From Acidobacteriota bacterium (GTDB lineage Bacteria > Acidobacteriota > Blastocatellia > Pyrinomonadales > Pyrinomonadaceae), in NCBI GenBank assembly GCA_029781855.1, contig JAKOVX010000010.1, positions 1 through 62,306 of the forward strand: a stretch of DNA of 62,306 nt, read 5' to 3'. The translations under genes and the position numbers were made by a program. The notes beneath the pieces are model-generated. The model saw only the letters and a list, made by a program, of their open reading frames with translations, was not told the DNA's origin and did no database searches. Positions 18,643 through 28,007 of the stretch are shown here, one piece after another. The first letter of the stretch is position 1. Every line of letters starts with the position of its first letter.

Positions 18643-20727
18643 ATGGCAGAAAGTCGATTCGGCCGGTCTAAGATATTATTCACCTTTATCGTTTTATGTT
18701 CGCTTTCCGCCGGCTGCCTGACATCCGCTAACAGTCGGTATTTCGGCGAGACCACCCCGCCGAAAGATAATATCCTTCGATATGTCTCGGGCGGCGAGAT
18801 CGAATCGCTTGACCCGCCGGTTACTAACAGTCAGCCCGACGCCCGGATCATGTTCGCTTTGTACGAGGGACTGGTCGAGATCCACCCGAAGACATTGGAA
18901 CCGATCCCGGGGATCGCCGAAAGTTGGGAAACAGGCCCCGATGGGACCCAGTATCTGTTTCACCTCCGTAAAAACGCGAAGTTCTCAAACGGCGATCCGA
19001 TCACGGCCAAGGATTTCGTTTACTCATTTCGAAGAGGCTTTTCACCGGCATTGGCATCACGTAACGCTTATCTTGGTTACTACATAAAGTACTCCGAGGC
19101 ATATAACTCCGACCGTTCTTTCGTAAAAGACAAGTCCGGCAATTTTCTGTTAAAAGCAGATCTCGAACCAAAGAAGGATGGTGGTCAGGTCACAGAACCT
19201 GCCGCAGCCCAGTCTACGGGTTTTGGTGCCGATACGGAATTCAACAAATACATCAAAGGCCCCGAACGTCTAACGGTTCCCTCGGACAAGAAGGAGCGAG
19301 ATGCTCTGCTGGCAAAGGACGCTAAACTGAGCGCTGCCGTTCAGGGCAAGGAATTTGTACCGGTGAAGCCTGAGGATATTGGTGTCGAAGCGATCGATGA
19401 TTACACGTTTCGCCTGACGCTGTATCAGCCGGCCCCATTTTTCCTCGGACTGTTGAGCCATCAGTATTTTAGGGTCGTTCCGGAGAAGGTCATCGAAAAA
19501 TACGGCGATCAATGGACGCGCACCGAGAATATCGTCACGTCCGGCCCATTCAAACTGGCGGTCCATCGCCCGTACGATGTGTTGAAGGTCGTCCGGGACC
19601 CAAACTACTGGGACGCGGCAAACGTAAAACTCGATGGCATCGAGTTCTATCCGCTTGATGAAGCTACGACGATGATGAACCTCTACAAAGCAGGTTCGGT
19701 CGATGCTCTATACAACCACACCGTCCCGGCGGCATGGTTCGACGAGATCAAGCAATTCACGGCCGAATACTCGCTGCAGCCGGAAGTTGCTGATGAGTTC
19801 TATGTAATTAACGTCAAAAGGCCTCCGATGGATAACGTAAAGGTGCGAAAGGCCTTCGCCCTCGCCATCGATCGGGTGTCGCTTGCCAAATTCAGAAAGA
19901 CACTGAAGCCGTTAGTCGATATGACGCCGGAGGGAATCTTTCCGAAGTATGAAGAGGTTCGTGAAAAGGTCTATTCCGAGGAATTGAAGAAGCAAGGAAG
20001 TTCGCTCGAAGAGTGGAAAGCTCGAATTTTCGAACCGGAAAAGGCACGAAAACTTCTAACTGAGGCAGGGTTTCCCGTAACGCCGAGCGGCGACGGGTTT
20101 GCATGCCCTAGCTTCCCGGTCGACAAAGTGAACATCACGTACAACACGGCCGAAAGCAACAAGGCTGTCGCGGAATTTATCCAGGCACAATGGAAACAGA
20201 ATCTCGGGATCACCGTACCGTTGAAGAACATGGAATTCCGGACGTACCTGCCGCTGTTGAACAAAGTCGATTACGATGGATTCGCGCGTAAGGGCTGGGT
20301 AGGTGATTATATGGATCCCTATACGTTCCTGAGCCTTTACTATTCCGAAAATAACGAGGGCTCGACTGGTTGGTGGGACCCGAAATTTGACAAGATGCTT
20401 GACGATGCCAACAAGACAGTCGATACACAGAAGCGGTTTGAAATGCTTGCTAAGGCCGAACTGTACGTGATGCAGCAGCAGATCATTATTCCACTCGGGA
20501 CGAACACGACGAGCTGGATGAAGAAGCCCTACGTTAAGGGAATGTACCCAAATCCCGGCACGCTTTTCCCGTGGAAGTTCGTTTATATCGAGCCTGATCC
20601 TAGTAAGTGGACTACGGACATGGACACTATTATGAAGGACGACGATCCGGTCGTGACTGCCCAACTGGCTCAATTGACCGCTTCGCAGGACGCCATGGAA
20701 AGATCAAAGGCGACGAAGGCAGAATAA
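18643..20727 (+). CDS. Peptide ABC transporter substrate-binding lipoprotein (second copy)
   Basis: A 694-residue SBP_bac_5 receptor, exported as a lipoprotein (LCSLSAGC lipobox). It has the family segments EIESLDPPVTNSQPDARIMF, LYEGLVEIHPKTLEPIPGIA, FHLRKNAKFSNGDPITAKDF and NVKVRKAFALAIDRV. It is longer than OppA (~540), with an added segment at about 165-260. The ATG at 18643 is preferred because it gives the signal peptide and has GGAG upstream; the frame extends to 18562. It lies 15 bases before the permease gene dppB, so it is probably the main receptor of the importer. Confidence 0.9.
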   Translation: MAESRFGRSKILFTFIVLCSLSAGCLTSANSRYFGETTPPKDNILRYVSGGEIESLDPPVTNSQPDARIMFALYEGLVEIHPKTLEPIPGIAESWETGPDGTQYLFHLRKNAKFSNGDPITAKDFVYSFRRGFSPALASRNAYLGYYIKYSEAYNSDRSFVKDKSGNFLLKADLEPKKDGGQVTEPAAAQSTGFGADTEFNKYIKGPERLTVPSDKKERDALLAKDAKLSAAVQGKEFVPVKPEDIGVEAIDDYTFRLTLYQPAPFFLGLLSHQYFRVVPEKVIEKYGDQWTRTENIVTSGPFKLAVHRPYDVLKVVRDPNYWDAANVKLDGIEFYPLDEATTMMNLYKAGSVDALYNHTVPAAWFDEIKQFTAEYSLQPEVADEFYVINVKRPPMDNVKVRKAFALAIDRVSLAKFRKTLKPLVDMTPEGIFPKYEEVREKVYSEELKKQGSSLEEWKARIFEPEKARKLLTEAGFPVTPSGDGFACPSFPVDKVNITYNTAESNKAVAEFIQAQWKQNLGITVPLKNMEFRTYLPLLNKVDYDGFARKGWVGDYMDPYTFLSLYYSENNEGSTGWWDPKFDKMLDDANKTVDTQKRFEMLAKAELYVMQQQIIIPLGTNTTSWMKKPYVKGMYPNPGTLFPWKFVYIEPDPSKWTTDMDTIMKDDDPVVTAQLAQLTASQDAMERSKATKAE

Positions 20728-20742
20728 TTCGAAAACGATAAA

Positions 20743-21660
20743 ATGCTAAGTTTCATACTCCGCAGGCTCTTGATCATTATCCCGATGGCGTTGCTCGTCG
20801 TAACGCTCACCTGGGGTCTGATCCGAATTGCACCCGGCAACTTCTATTCGTCAGAAAAGAAGCTGCCGCCGGCCATCGAAGAGAACATCAGGAAGAAATA
20901 TGGACTCGACAAGCCGTGGTACCAGCAGTACGGGATAATGATATTCAATGTCGTTAAACTCGATTTCGGAAATTCTCTTAAGTATCAGGGACAATCGGTG
21001 AACGAAATAATCGGTCGTCACTTGCCGTATTCGGCGACGATCGGGATTCTCGCTTATTTGCTGGCGCTGGTTGTCGGACTCTCTGCGGGAATTATCGCCG
21101 CGTTGAAACAAAATTCGATCTGGGATTACGGTTCGATGGCCTTGGCAATGCTGGGGTTGTCGGTGCCGAACTTTGTCTTTGGCCCCATACTCGTTCTGTT
21201 TTTCGCTCTTGGTCTGTACTGGTTCCCGCCGGCAAGGTGGGGCGGATTTGGGAACGTCGTTCTGCCGGTGATCACGCTCTCCGCGATCTACGCTGCCTAT
21301 ATTGCTCGACTGACGCGTGCCGGAATGCTGGAGGTCATGCGTTCCGACTACATTCGTACGGCGCGGGCCAAGGGGCTGGACGAAAAGACCGTATTGATAA
21401 AGCACGCCCTTCGCGGCGGTATCATTCCGGTCGTCTCGTTCACCGGCCCAGCTCTTGCGGGATTGCTTGCCGGAACCGTGGTGGTCGAAAGAGTTTTCGC
21501 GATTCCCGGACTTGGAAATATCTTTATTCAATCGGTGCTCAATCGTGACGAGCCGCTGACGCTCGGGATCGTGGCGTTTCTTTCGATCTTGATCATGATC
21601 TTTAACCTGGCGGTCGATATTTCGTACGGATTCCTCGATCCGCGGATCCGCTACGAATAG
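20743..21660 (+). CDS. Peptide ABC transporter permease (DppB/OppB type)
   Basis: An inner-membrane subunit with about six transmembrane helices. MLSFILRRLLIIIPMALLVV and GLIRIAPGNF form the characteristic OppB/DppB N-terminus. The EAA loop facing the ATPase is DYIRTARAKGLDEKTVLIKH, and GLLAGTVVVERVFAIPGLG is the conserved helix. The 305-residue length is normal. It pairs with the next gene to form the channel. Confidence 0.93.
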   Translation: MLSFILRRLLIIIPMALLVVTLTWGLIRIAPGNFYSSEKKLPPAIEENIRKKYGLDKPWYQQYGIMIFNVVKLDFGNSLKYQGQSVNEIIGRHLPYSATIGILAYLLALVVGLSAGIIAALKQNSIWDYGSMALAMLGLSVPNFVFGPILVLFFALGLYWFPPARWGGFGNVVLPVITLSAIYAAYIARLTRAGMLEVMRSDYIRTARAKGLDEKTVLIKHALRGGIIPVVSFTGPALAGLLAGTVVVERVFAIPGLGNIFIQSVLNRDEPLTLGIVAFLSILIMIFNLAVDISYGFLDPRIRYE

Positions 21661-21711
21661 TCGCACCGCCGTGAAACGCGTTTTTCGGGCACGTCCGACT
21701 CACAGATTCTT

Positions 21712-22674
21712 ATGGCAAATGAAGTAGAGATCGTCAAAGGAGCTTCGCTATGGCAGGACGCATGGAAGCGCCTGCTCAAAAATAAGCTCGCCGTTTTCGG
21801 CCTCGTCGTGATGGCGATCATGGCTTTCGCGGTGATCTTCGGCCCGATGATCTTGTATTGGGCGACAGGATTTACAGCCGACGGCATTCCTGAGAACGGC
21901 GACCTGATCAAATCATTTCCGCCGTCGCTATTACATCCGATGGGAACTGACGAGGCGGGCCGCGACCTGCTGGCACGTGTGCTGCAGGGCGGGCGGATCT
22001 CGCTAATGGTCGGAGTAATTTCGACGTTTGTTTCGCTGATCGTCGGAGTTTCGTACGGGGCGATCGCGGGATACATCGGCGGCAAGATCGATAACGTGAT
22101 GATGCGTATCGTCGATATGATCTACGCCATTCCGTACATTCTGATCGTCATCGTTCTGCTGTCGGTTTTCGGCGGCCAAAACACTCCCGGCTGGATACAA
22201 TACTTGTCCGAAACATTCGGCGGCGCCGGCAACCAGGGACTTAGCCAAATATTCCTGTTGTTCTTTGCGCTCGGCCTGGTTTCTTGGCTGACGATGGCAC
22301 GTGTCGTTCGTGGACAGGTGTTGTCGCTCAAAAATCAGGAGTTTGTCCTAGCGGCAAAGGCGACCGGCGTGTCGACCTTCGGCATCATCTTTCGCCATCT
22401 AGTGCCGAATACACTCGGGCCGGTCATTGTCTACGCAACGCTTACTGTTCCGAGCGTGATGCTTACCGAGGCGTTCTTGTCGTACCTTGGCCTCGGCGTT
22501 CAGGCCCCATTCGCCTCGTGGGGCAGCCTCGCATCGGACGGCGTTAAGAACATCGCCATCTTTCCGTGGCAGTTGCTTTTCCCCGGCTTAACAATGGCGT
22601 TAACGCTGTTTTCGCTGAACTTTTTGGGCGACGGGATCCGCGACGCTCTCGATCCGCAAACAAGGAAATTCTAG
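21712..22674 (+). CDS. Peptide ABC transporter permease (DppC/OppC type)
   Basis: The second channel subunit, 320 residues, with the OppC-type N-terminal segment (WQDAWKRLLKNKLAVFGLVV) and the family landmark HPMGTDEAGRDLLARVLQGG. The EAA loop is NQEFVLAAKATGVSTFGIIF, and TEAFLSYLGLGVQAPFASWG is the conserved C-terminal stretch. A ~30-residue segment between helices (FGGQNTPGWIQYLSETFGGA) is longer than in typical DppC. Confidence 0.93.
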   Translation: MANEVEIVKGASLWQDAWKRLLKNKLAVFGLVVMAIMAFAVIFGPMILYWATGFTADGIPENGDLIKSFPPSLLHPMGTDEAGRDLLARVLQGGRISLMVGVISTFVSLIVGVSYGAIAGYIGGKIDNVMMRIVDMIYAIPYILIVIVLLSVFGGQNTPGWIQYLSETFGGAGNQGLSQIFLLFFALGLVSWLTMARVVRGQVLSLKNQEFVLAAKATGVSTFGIIFRHLVPNTLGPVIVYATLTVPSVMLTEAFLSYLGLGVQAPFASWGSLASDGVKNIAIFPWQLLFPGLTMALTLFSLNFLGDGIRDALDPQTRKF

Positions 22675-22682
22675 TTAAATTA

Positions 22683-23696
22683 ATGACGGAGAAAAACGAG
22701 ACAATACTTTCGGTCGATGGCCTCAAGACCTATTTCATGACCGAAGACGGCGTGGTCAAGGCGGTCGACGGCATTTCATTCGAGCTGAAGAAAGGCGAAA
22801 CCCTCGGCATCGTCGGCGAATCGGGCTCGGGCAAGTCCGTAACGAATCTCTCGGTTATGCGTCTGATCCCCGAGCCTCCCGGAAAGATCGCCGGCGGCAC
22901 CGTCGTTTTTGACGGCATCAACGTACTCGAAATGCCGATCGACGAGGTCAGAAAGATCCGCGGCAGCCGCATTGCGATGATCTTTCAGGACCCGATGACG
23001 TCGCTGAATCCGTTTCTGAAGATATCGACGCAGTTGACTGAGGTCACCCGGCTCCACCTCGGACATACGAAGGAGCAGGCCCGTGAGCATGCGATCAAGA
23101 TGCTCAAATTGGTCGGCATTTCCGATGCCGAGCAGCGGATCGACGGCTATCCGCACGAATTCTCGGGCGGCATGCGGCAGCGTGTGATGATCGCTATGGC
23201 GTTAAGCTGCGACCCGGAACTGCTGATCGCCGACGAGCCGACCACGGCTCTCGACGTAACGATCCAGGCCCAGATCCTTGAATTGATCAAGGACCTAAAA
23301 GATAGGATGGGAACGAGCGTGATCCTGATCACTCACGACCTCGGGGTCGTCGCCGGAATGACGGACAAGATCATCGTGATGTACGCAGGTAAAGTGTTCG
23401 AGCAAGCGCCGACCCGTGAACTATTTGCGAGGCCCGCGAATCCATATACGCAAGGGCTGCTCAAGAGCGTACCCGACCCAGCGCACGAGCAAGGCAAGGA
23501 ACTTTACCAGATCCCCGGCCTTCCGCCTGACGTCGCGCACTTGCCGCCTGGGTGCCCGTTTGCCGAACGGTGCGACCGGGCGGAGGACATTTGTCGACGT
23601 GAATTTCCGCCGTTTGTCGAGATCAACCAAGACCATCACTCGCTTTGCCATTTTGCGGCCGAGGTTTACGCCAGCTCGGCACCTGAGGATCTATGA
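22683..23696 (+). CDS. Peptide ABC transporter ATP-binding protein (DppD/OppD type)
   Basis: A cytoplasmic ATPase that powers import. Walker [22 protein letters not shown]-loop [17 protein letters not shown] signature [20 protein letters not shown], Walker [17 protein letters not shown] and H-loop [13 protein letters not shown] are all intact. The C-terminal oligo_HPY extension has Cys residues in [20 protein letters not shown], a region that carries a [4Fe-4S] cluster in related DppD proteins. The ATG at 22683 starts 8 bases after dppC; the longer frame overlaps dppC and was rejected. Its stop overlaps the next start (ATGA). Confidence 0.93.
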   Translation: MTEKNETILSVDGLKTYFMTEDGVVKAVDGISFELKKGETLGIVGESGSGKSVTNLSVMRLIPEPPGKIAGGTVVFDGINVLEMPIDEVRKIRGSRIAMIFQDPMTSLNPFLKISTQLTEVTRLHLGHTKEQAREHAIKMLKLVGISDAEQRIDGYPHEFSGGMRQRVMIAMALSCDPELLIADEPTTALDVTIQAQILELIKDLKDRMGTSVILITHDLGVVAGMTDKIIVMYAGKVFEQAPTRELFARPANPYTQGLLKSVPDPAHEQGKELYQIPGLPPDVAHLPPGCPFAERCDRAEDICRREFPPFVEINQDHHSLCHFAAEVYASSAPEDL

Positions 23697-24379
23697 AAAA
23701 TCTTACACTCGTGATCTTACTATTGGCAGCCCTCGGATTCGGGTGCAAGATCCCCGACGCCTTTAAGGGAGCGAATTCCGGCACCGGCTCGAACGCGAAT
23801 ACAGGTTCGTCCAACACCGGCGGCACGTCAACCGGAACCGGCACGACCGCCGCGAGCGGCGACCCTCGAGCGGACGTCGTGGCCGCGGCCAAGAAATTCG
23901 CCGGCATGCCCCACTTTAAGGCGTCGATGGATATGAAAGGCGAACATGATTCGCATATGGATTTCGAGTACGTTGCGCCGGACAGTTACCACATCGTTAA
24001 TTCGGCGTCGATGGAGATCATCATCATCGGAAAGAATTCGTACGTAAAGACCGGTGGAACCTGGCGAAGTATGCCGATGAGCCTCGGAGCCACGATCTCG
24101 TCGATGAGGGACACGTTCACCGAAGAAGGCATGAAGAATCTGGCAGACGTCAAATATGTCGGCGAAGACATTGCGAATGGCAAAGCGGCCCTTGTATACA
24201 GCTATTCCGGAAAAACGCCTAATGACGGCAAGCAGTACGATTCCAAGATCTGGGTCTCCAAAGCCGAAGGCCTGCCGATCAAGATCGAGGTCAAATACTC
24301 GGGCGACACAATTAAGGAAATGACGACCAACTACGACACGGACACTCCGGTCACTATCGAGGCGCCTGTCCAGAAATAG
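23693..24379 (+). CDS. Lipoprotein of unknown function inside the peptide importer operon
   Basis: A 228-residue predicted lipoprotein (LLLAALGFGC) with a Gly/Ser/Thr/Asn-rich linker (about 28-58), then a beta-rich domain. In the mature part, FKASMDMKGEHDSHMDFEYV, the MEIIIIGKNSYVKTG strand and the IWVSKAEGLPIKIEVKYSGD motif resemble the LolA/LppX/LprG half-barrel, which binds hydrophobic ligands. That resemblance is judged by eye. It overlaps the dppD-type gene by 4 bases and lies 13 bases before the second ATPase gene, so it is co-translated with the importer. This is an unusual place for a lipoprotein that is not a solute receptor. Confidence 0.7.
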   Translation: MKNLTLVILLLAALGFGCKIPDAFKGANSGTGSNANTGSSNTGGTSTGTGTTAASGDPRADVVAAAKKFAGMPHFKASMDMKGEHDSHMDFEYVAPDSYHIVNSASMEIIIIGKNSYVKTGGTWRSMPMSLGATISSMRDTFTEEGMKNLADVKYVGEDIANGKAALVYSYSGKTPNDGKQYDSKIWVSKAEGLPIKIEVKYSGDTIKEMTTNYDTDTPVTIEAPVQK

Positions 24380-24392
24380 CAATATTTAACAC

Positions 24393-25601
24393 ATGGCAAA
24401 ACTTACGAAACTAACATGTCCTGCCTGCGGAGCGACACTCAATATCGCCGGTACGGTAAGCGTCATTAAATGCAAATTTTGCGGGGCAGAATCGATGTTC
24501 GACCCGCAAGCCGAGGCCGCCCCGCAGGCCTCCGTCGATAAAAAAGTTGCCCCGGCGGTCAGGCACAAACCCGGAAATGACGATTTGATCCTACTGGATG
24601 ATCTCGAGGTCTATTACCGCTCGGGCGGCGGGCTTCTGAGTGCATCCAAAACCGTGAAGGCCGTGGACGGTGTTACGCTCGGGATCAAACAGGGTGAGAC
24701 GCTCGGCCTGGTCGGCGAATCCGGCTGCGGCAAATCGACCCTTGGCAAAGCCATCCTTCGGTTGACCGAACCGACCGGCGGCAAGGTCTTCTACAACGGC
24801 AAGGACCTGGCACATTTGCCAAAATCGCAGATGCGCGAGCAGCGAAAACATCTGCAAATGATCTTTCAGGACCCGTACGCGAGCCTCAACCCGCGAATGA
24901 CGGTCGGAAACATCATCGGCGAACCGATCAGGACTTTCGGACTTGCTCAGGGCAGTTCGGTCGATTCGCGGGTACAGGAATTGATGGAGACTGTCGGCCT
25001 CAGCCGGCGTTTTGTAAAACGATACCCACACGAATTTTCCGGCGGCCAGCGGCAGCGTATCGGCATCGCCCGGGCGCTTGCGGTCGACCCCAAATTTATC
25101 GTCGCAGACGAGCCGATCTCAGCGCTCGACGTTTCGATCCAGGCTCAGATCATGAATCTGATGGAGGAACTGCAGGCGGAAAAGAAGCTCACTTATTTAT
25201 TTATTTCGCACGACCTCAGGGCCGTTCGCCACCTTTCGGACCGAGTCGCGGTCATGTATCTAGGAAGGATCGTTGAACTCGCGAACGGAAAGGAGATCTA
25301 CAGCGACCCGTTGATGCCTTACACACAGGCGCTGATCTCCGCGGTTCCGGTTCCCGACCCTGAGATCGAAGCGAAACGAGAGCGCATCATCCTACAGGGC
25401 GACGTGCCGTCGTCATTGAATCCGCCGTCAGGATGCCATTTTCATACGCGCTGCCAATTTGCCATCGACGCCTGCAAAACCGAGACCCCGCAGCTCGTCC
25501 AGATCAAGCCGGACCATTTCGCCTCTTGCATACGCATCAGCCCGGAACATCCATCGATCGCGGAGAATGCCGCGAACAATCTCGGATCATTGAGCGGGTA
25601 G
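24393..25601 (+). CDS. Peptide ABC transporter ATP-binding protein (OppF/DppF type) with N-terminal zinc ribbon
   Basis: The second importer ATPase, with intact Walker A ([18 protein letters not shown]), Q-loop ([14 protein letters not shown]), signature ([19 protein letters not shown]), Walker B ([16 protein letters not shown]) and oligo_HPY tail ([20 protein letters not shown]). The first ~45 residues are not part of OppF. They form a zinc-ribbon-like module with CPACGATL and [10 protein letters not shown] (two CX2C pairs), joined by an Ala/Pro/Lys linker. OppF proteins are usually ~320-330 residues; this one is 402. The ATG at 24393 is the first in frame, and the ribbon is in frame without any stop. 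Confidence 0.9.
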   Translation: MAKLTKLTCPACGATLNIAGTVSVIKCKFCGAESMFDPQAEAAPQASVDKKVAPAVRHKPGNDDLILLDDLEVYYRSGGGLLSASKTVKAVDGVTLGIKQGETLGLVGESGCGKSTLGKAILRLTEPTGGKVFYNGKDLAHLPKSQMREQRKHLQMIFQDPYASLNPRMTVGNIIGEPIRTFGLAQGSSVDSRVQELMETVGLSRRFVKRYPHEFSGGQRQRIGIARALAVDPKFIVADEPISALDVSIQAQIMNLMEELQAEKKLTYLFISHDLRAVRHLSDRVAVMYLGRIVELANGKEIYSDPLMPYTQALISAVPVPDPEIEAKRERIILQGDVPSSLNPPSGCHFHTRCQFAIDACKTETPQLVQIKPDHFASCIRISPEHPSIAENAANNLGSLSG

Positions 25602-25917
25602 TTCCCCACGATTCGGAACCAACTGACGCTCAATTTTATATCGGACGGCGCAGCAGTGATGGAGTCGCAGGCGAGATCTTCCCTGGCGTTGTCTTGCTGT
25701 GTTTTACGGTCGTGAGCATCGAATCAAATACAGTTTCCGGCCAGTGCCGATCCTTGTAACAATGAACTGTTTTCCCCGCCTATTGTCTACCCGCCGAAAT
25801 ATGTCAGTTTAGTGAAAATCCTTCGTCATTCGTCGTTTTTGCAGGTACATACTTGGTTCTGTGGGTATCGGCTTTAATATTAAGATTAGCCGGTGACGCG
25901 ATGATCTTGAGCGATTG
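25602..25917. other. 316-bp intergenic region with a possible promoter
   Basis: No gene is visible. Near its end TTGGTT (25853-25858) and TAATAT (25875-25880), separated by 16 bases, form a plausible promoter for the diguanylate cyclase operon. The rest shows no clear repeat; a weak GTTCC/GGAAC pair lies just after the OppF stop. Confidence 0.4.
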
Positions 25918-28002
25918 ATGACTGTGCAGCGGGAAATACCTGAAAAAGAAGTGATAGTTGCAGCCTCCGAAAGCAGCGGCCTGGCGATAGCCATTGTTGA
26001 CGGCGACGGCAACGAGATCGCGACGGTAAATAATAACTCGATCTGTCAAACGCTAAATCCAAGCGGAAAATTGGTAAAAGAGTGTTCGGCGTTTTGTGGT
26101 TTAGCACTTGCTGAGGCGTTAGAGGTCGGCGGCCGCTCGTCGTTCACCTGTCACGCAGGCCTCGAATGTGCAACAACCGCGATGCTGCTCGACGGCAAGC
26201 CAGTCGCCCTGATCGTCGGGCGGACATTTGTCAGCTCTGAAAAGTACCGGACTGCAACCGAACGTGCGATCGACGGCAACTGGAGTGAACTCGATCCCTC
26301 GAAACTCTTCGAGAATGTTCTGTTGACTGCCTCATCAGAGCAGATCGAAAAGACTCTTGACCGATTGGAGGCAGCTTCGACCACGGTCGAGCAACCCGAA
26401 ACGGTCGATCTCGAAGTGCCGCCGATCGATATCGAGTCGATACCGGACGACCAGGAAGTTGTCGAGATCGAAGCCCCCGAGCCTGATGCCACCATCGAAA
26501 TCCCCGCGGAACGTGACCGGCCGGAAACACCGGTGCCGCCGATCAACATAGTCGCGTTCCGTTCATTCTTTTCGTCGATCCTGAGCCAGGATTATGAATC
26601 TGCCTGTAACTCGTTTTTGGAACTAGTATCCCGAAACTACTCTTTGGCTTCGCTCGCGTGGCTTGAACGCCGCGAACGGCGTTTGGCTGCGGTGGCAGGA
26701 ACCGGCGTCCTGAGAGACCGACGGATCAATCTGGGAATCCCGCCGGACGATCCGCGATTGGCCAACGCGGCAAAAGAAAGCGTTCCCGTCGAACTTACCG
26801 AACGAGCATCCTCTGCCGGATCATCGCCACGAACGATGTTCCTGTTCCCGGTGCCGGTCGGAAGCGAGATCCCGGCAGCACTGGCCATCCTTGACGACAT
26901 TGAAAGCACGCTCGTTGCTCGCCAGATCTCTCGACTTTGTCAGTCGGTCGGGCCGAAGCTCGAGATACTTCGGCTGCGTAGCGAAATGACGCGGAAAGAT
27001 TCGCTCGCCGACGCAGTTCGCAAATTTAGTCAAGGCCTGAAACACGCTGACGCTGCCGATTTCTGGATGCAGGTTACGCAGATCGCAGCCGAATTGATGC
27101 AGGCAGAGCGAGGCTCGCTTCTCGTACTTGATGAAACGACCGGCACACTTGAGATCAAGGCGGCGATCGGAGCTCGGAACGATCTGAGCAAAGAGGTTTT
27201 GCCCGGCAATCGGGTAGCTCGGATAATCCTAGATCGCGGCAAACCCGCGGTCGTCGCTGACGTTGAGCGGTCGGGGCTGCCACCCGTGCAAACCGAGCGC
27301 GGATATAAGACCTCGTCATTTCTGAGCAGCCCGATCTCGCTCGGCGGCCGCAATATCGCCGTGATCAATTTTACGGACAAGGCGAGCGGAGCCGCTTTCG
27401 GGCGGGCGGACCTTGATCTGCTTGACGGCATCGTGCCTCAGATCGCGGTCGCGATCGACCGGGCGATTCTCAAGGAACGTGCCGGCGAACTCCATCAGCT
27501 TTCGGTTACGGACGAACTGACCGGGCTCCTGAATCGCCGATACATGGACGAGCGTTTGATGGAGGAGGTGAAACGTTCGAATCGTCACGGCTACCCGACG
27601 AGTTTTGTGATGCTCGACGTCGACCATTTCAAATCGTACAATGACGAATTCGGACATCCGGCAGGTGACGAGGCTCTGAGGCTAGTAGGCCAGGTATTTC
27701 AGGAAACGCTGCGCGGTGCCGACGTTGCGGCTCGATACGGCGGCGAGGAGTTCGCCGTGCTTCTGCCGCAAACGACTTCGGACGAGGCCGCGGTGATCGC
27801 GGAACGACTGCGGGCGAACGTGGAGGCAAAGACATTTCCCCATCGACCCGTGACCGTCAGTATCGGCGTGGCGAGCTGCTCGAGCGAGCTTTGTACAATG
27901 AAAGGCCTCGTCCAGGCGGCTGACAGATCTCTTTACGAGGCAAAACACGGTGGGCGCAACCGCGTCAACGTGTATGGCTATCTCAAGCCGGAAGAGCGTT
28001 GA
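25918..28002 (+). CDS. PocR-GAF-GAF diguanylate cyclase
   Basis: Predicted to make cyclic di-GMP from GTP. Residues ~15-150 resemble the PocR sensory domain, with Cys at about 44, 57, 61, 79 and 85 in SICQTL, ECSAFCG and FTCHAGLEC. An acidic Pro/Glu linker follows (~155-210). Two GAF-like domains follow (about 215-355 and 370-520; QAERGSLLVLDETTGTLEIK in the second). The C-terminal GGDEF domain (525-685) has an intact GGEEF at 609-613 and an RxxD inhibitory site (RGAD, 600-603), so it is predicted active and product-inhibited. There is no membrane segment. It overlaps or abuts the next gene (TTGA/ATG), forming a two-gene signalling unit. Confidence 0.85.
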   Translation: MTVQREIPEKEVIVAASESSGLAIAIVDGDGNEIATVNNNSICQTLNPSGKLVKECSAFCGLALAEALEVGGRSSFTCHAGLECATTAMLLDGKPVALIVGRTFVSSEKYRTATERAIDGNWSELDPSKLFENVLLTASSEQIEKTLDRLEAASTTVEQPETVDLEVPPIDIESIPDDQEVVEIEAPEPDATIEIPAERDRPETPVPPINIVAFRSFFSSILSQDYESACNSFLELVSRNYSLASLAWLERRERRLAAVAGTGVLRDRRINLGIPPDDPRLANAAKESVPVELTERASSAGSSPRTMFLFPVPVGSEIPAALAILDDIESTLVARQISRLCQSVGPKLEILRLRSEMTRKDSLADAVRKFSQGLKHADAADFWMQVTQIAAELMQAERGSLLVLDETTGTLEIKAAIGARNDLSKEVLPGNRVARIILDRGKPAVVADVERSGLPPVQTERGYKTSSFLSSPISLGGRNIAVINFTDKASGAAFGRADLDLLDGIVPQIAVAIDRAILKERAGELHQLSVTDELTGLLNRRYMDERLMEEVKRSNRHGYPTSFVMLDVDHFKSYNDEFGHPAGDEALRLVGQVFQETLRGADVAARYGGEEFAVLLPQTTSDEAAVIAERLRANVEAKTFPHRPVTVSIGVASCSSELCTMKGLVQAADRSLYEAKHGGRNRVNVYGYLKPEER

Positions 28003-28007
28003 TCGTG

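Noticed and set aside
22566..22682. N-terminal extension of the DppD-type ATPase
   Set aside because: It overlaps the DppC gene and carries no ABC sequence; [14 protein letters not shown] is the normal start.
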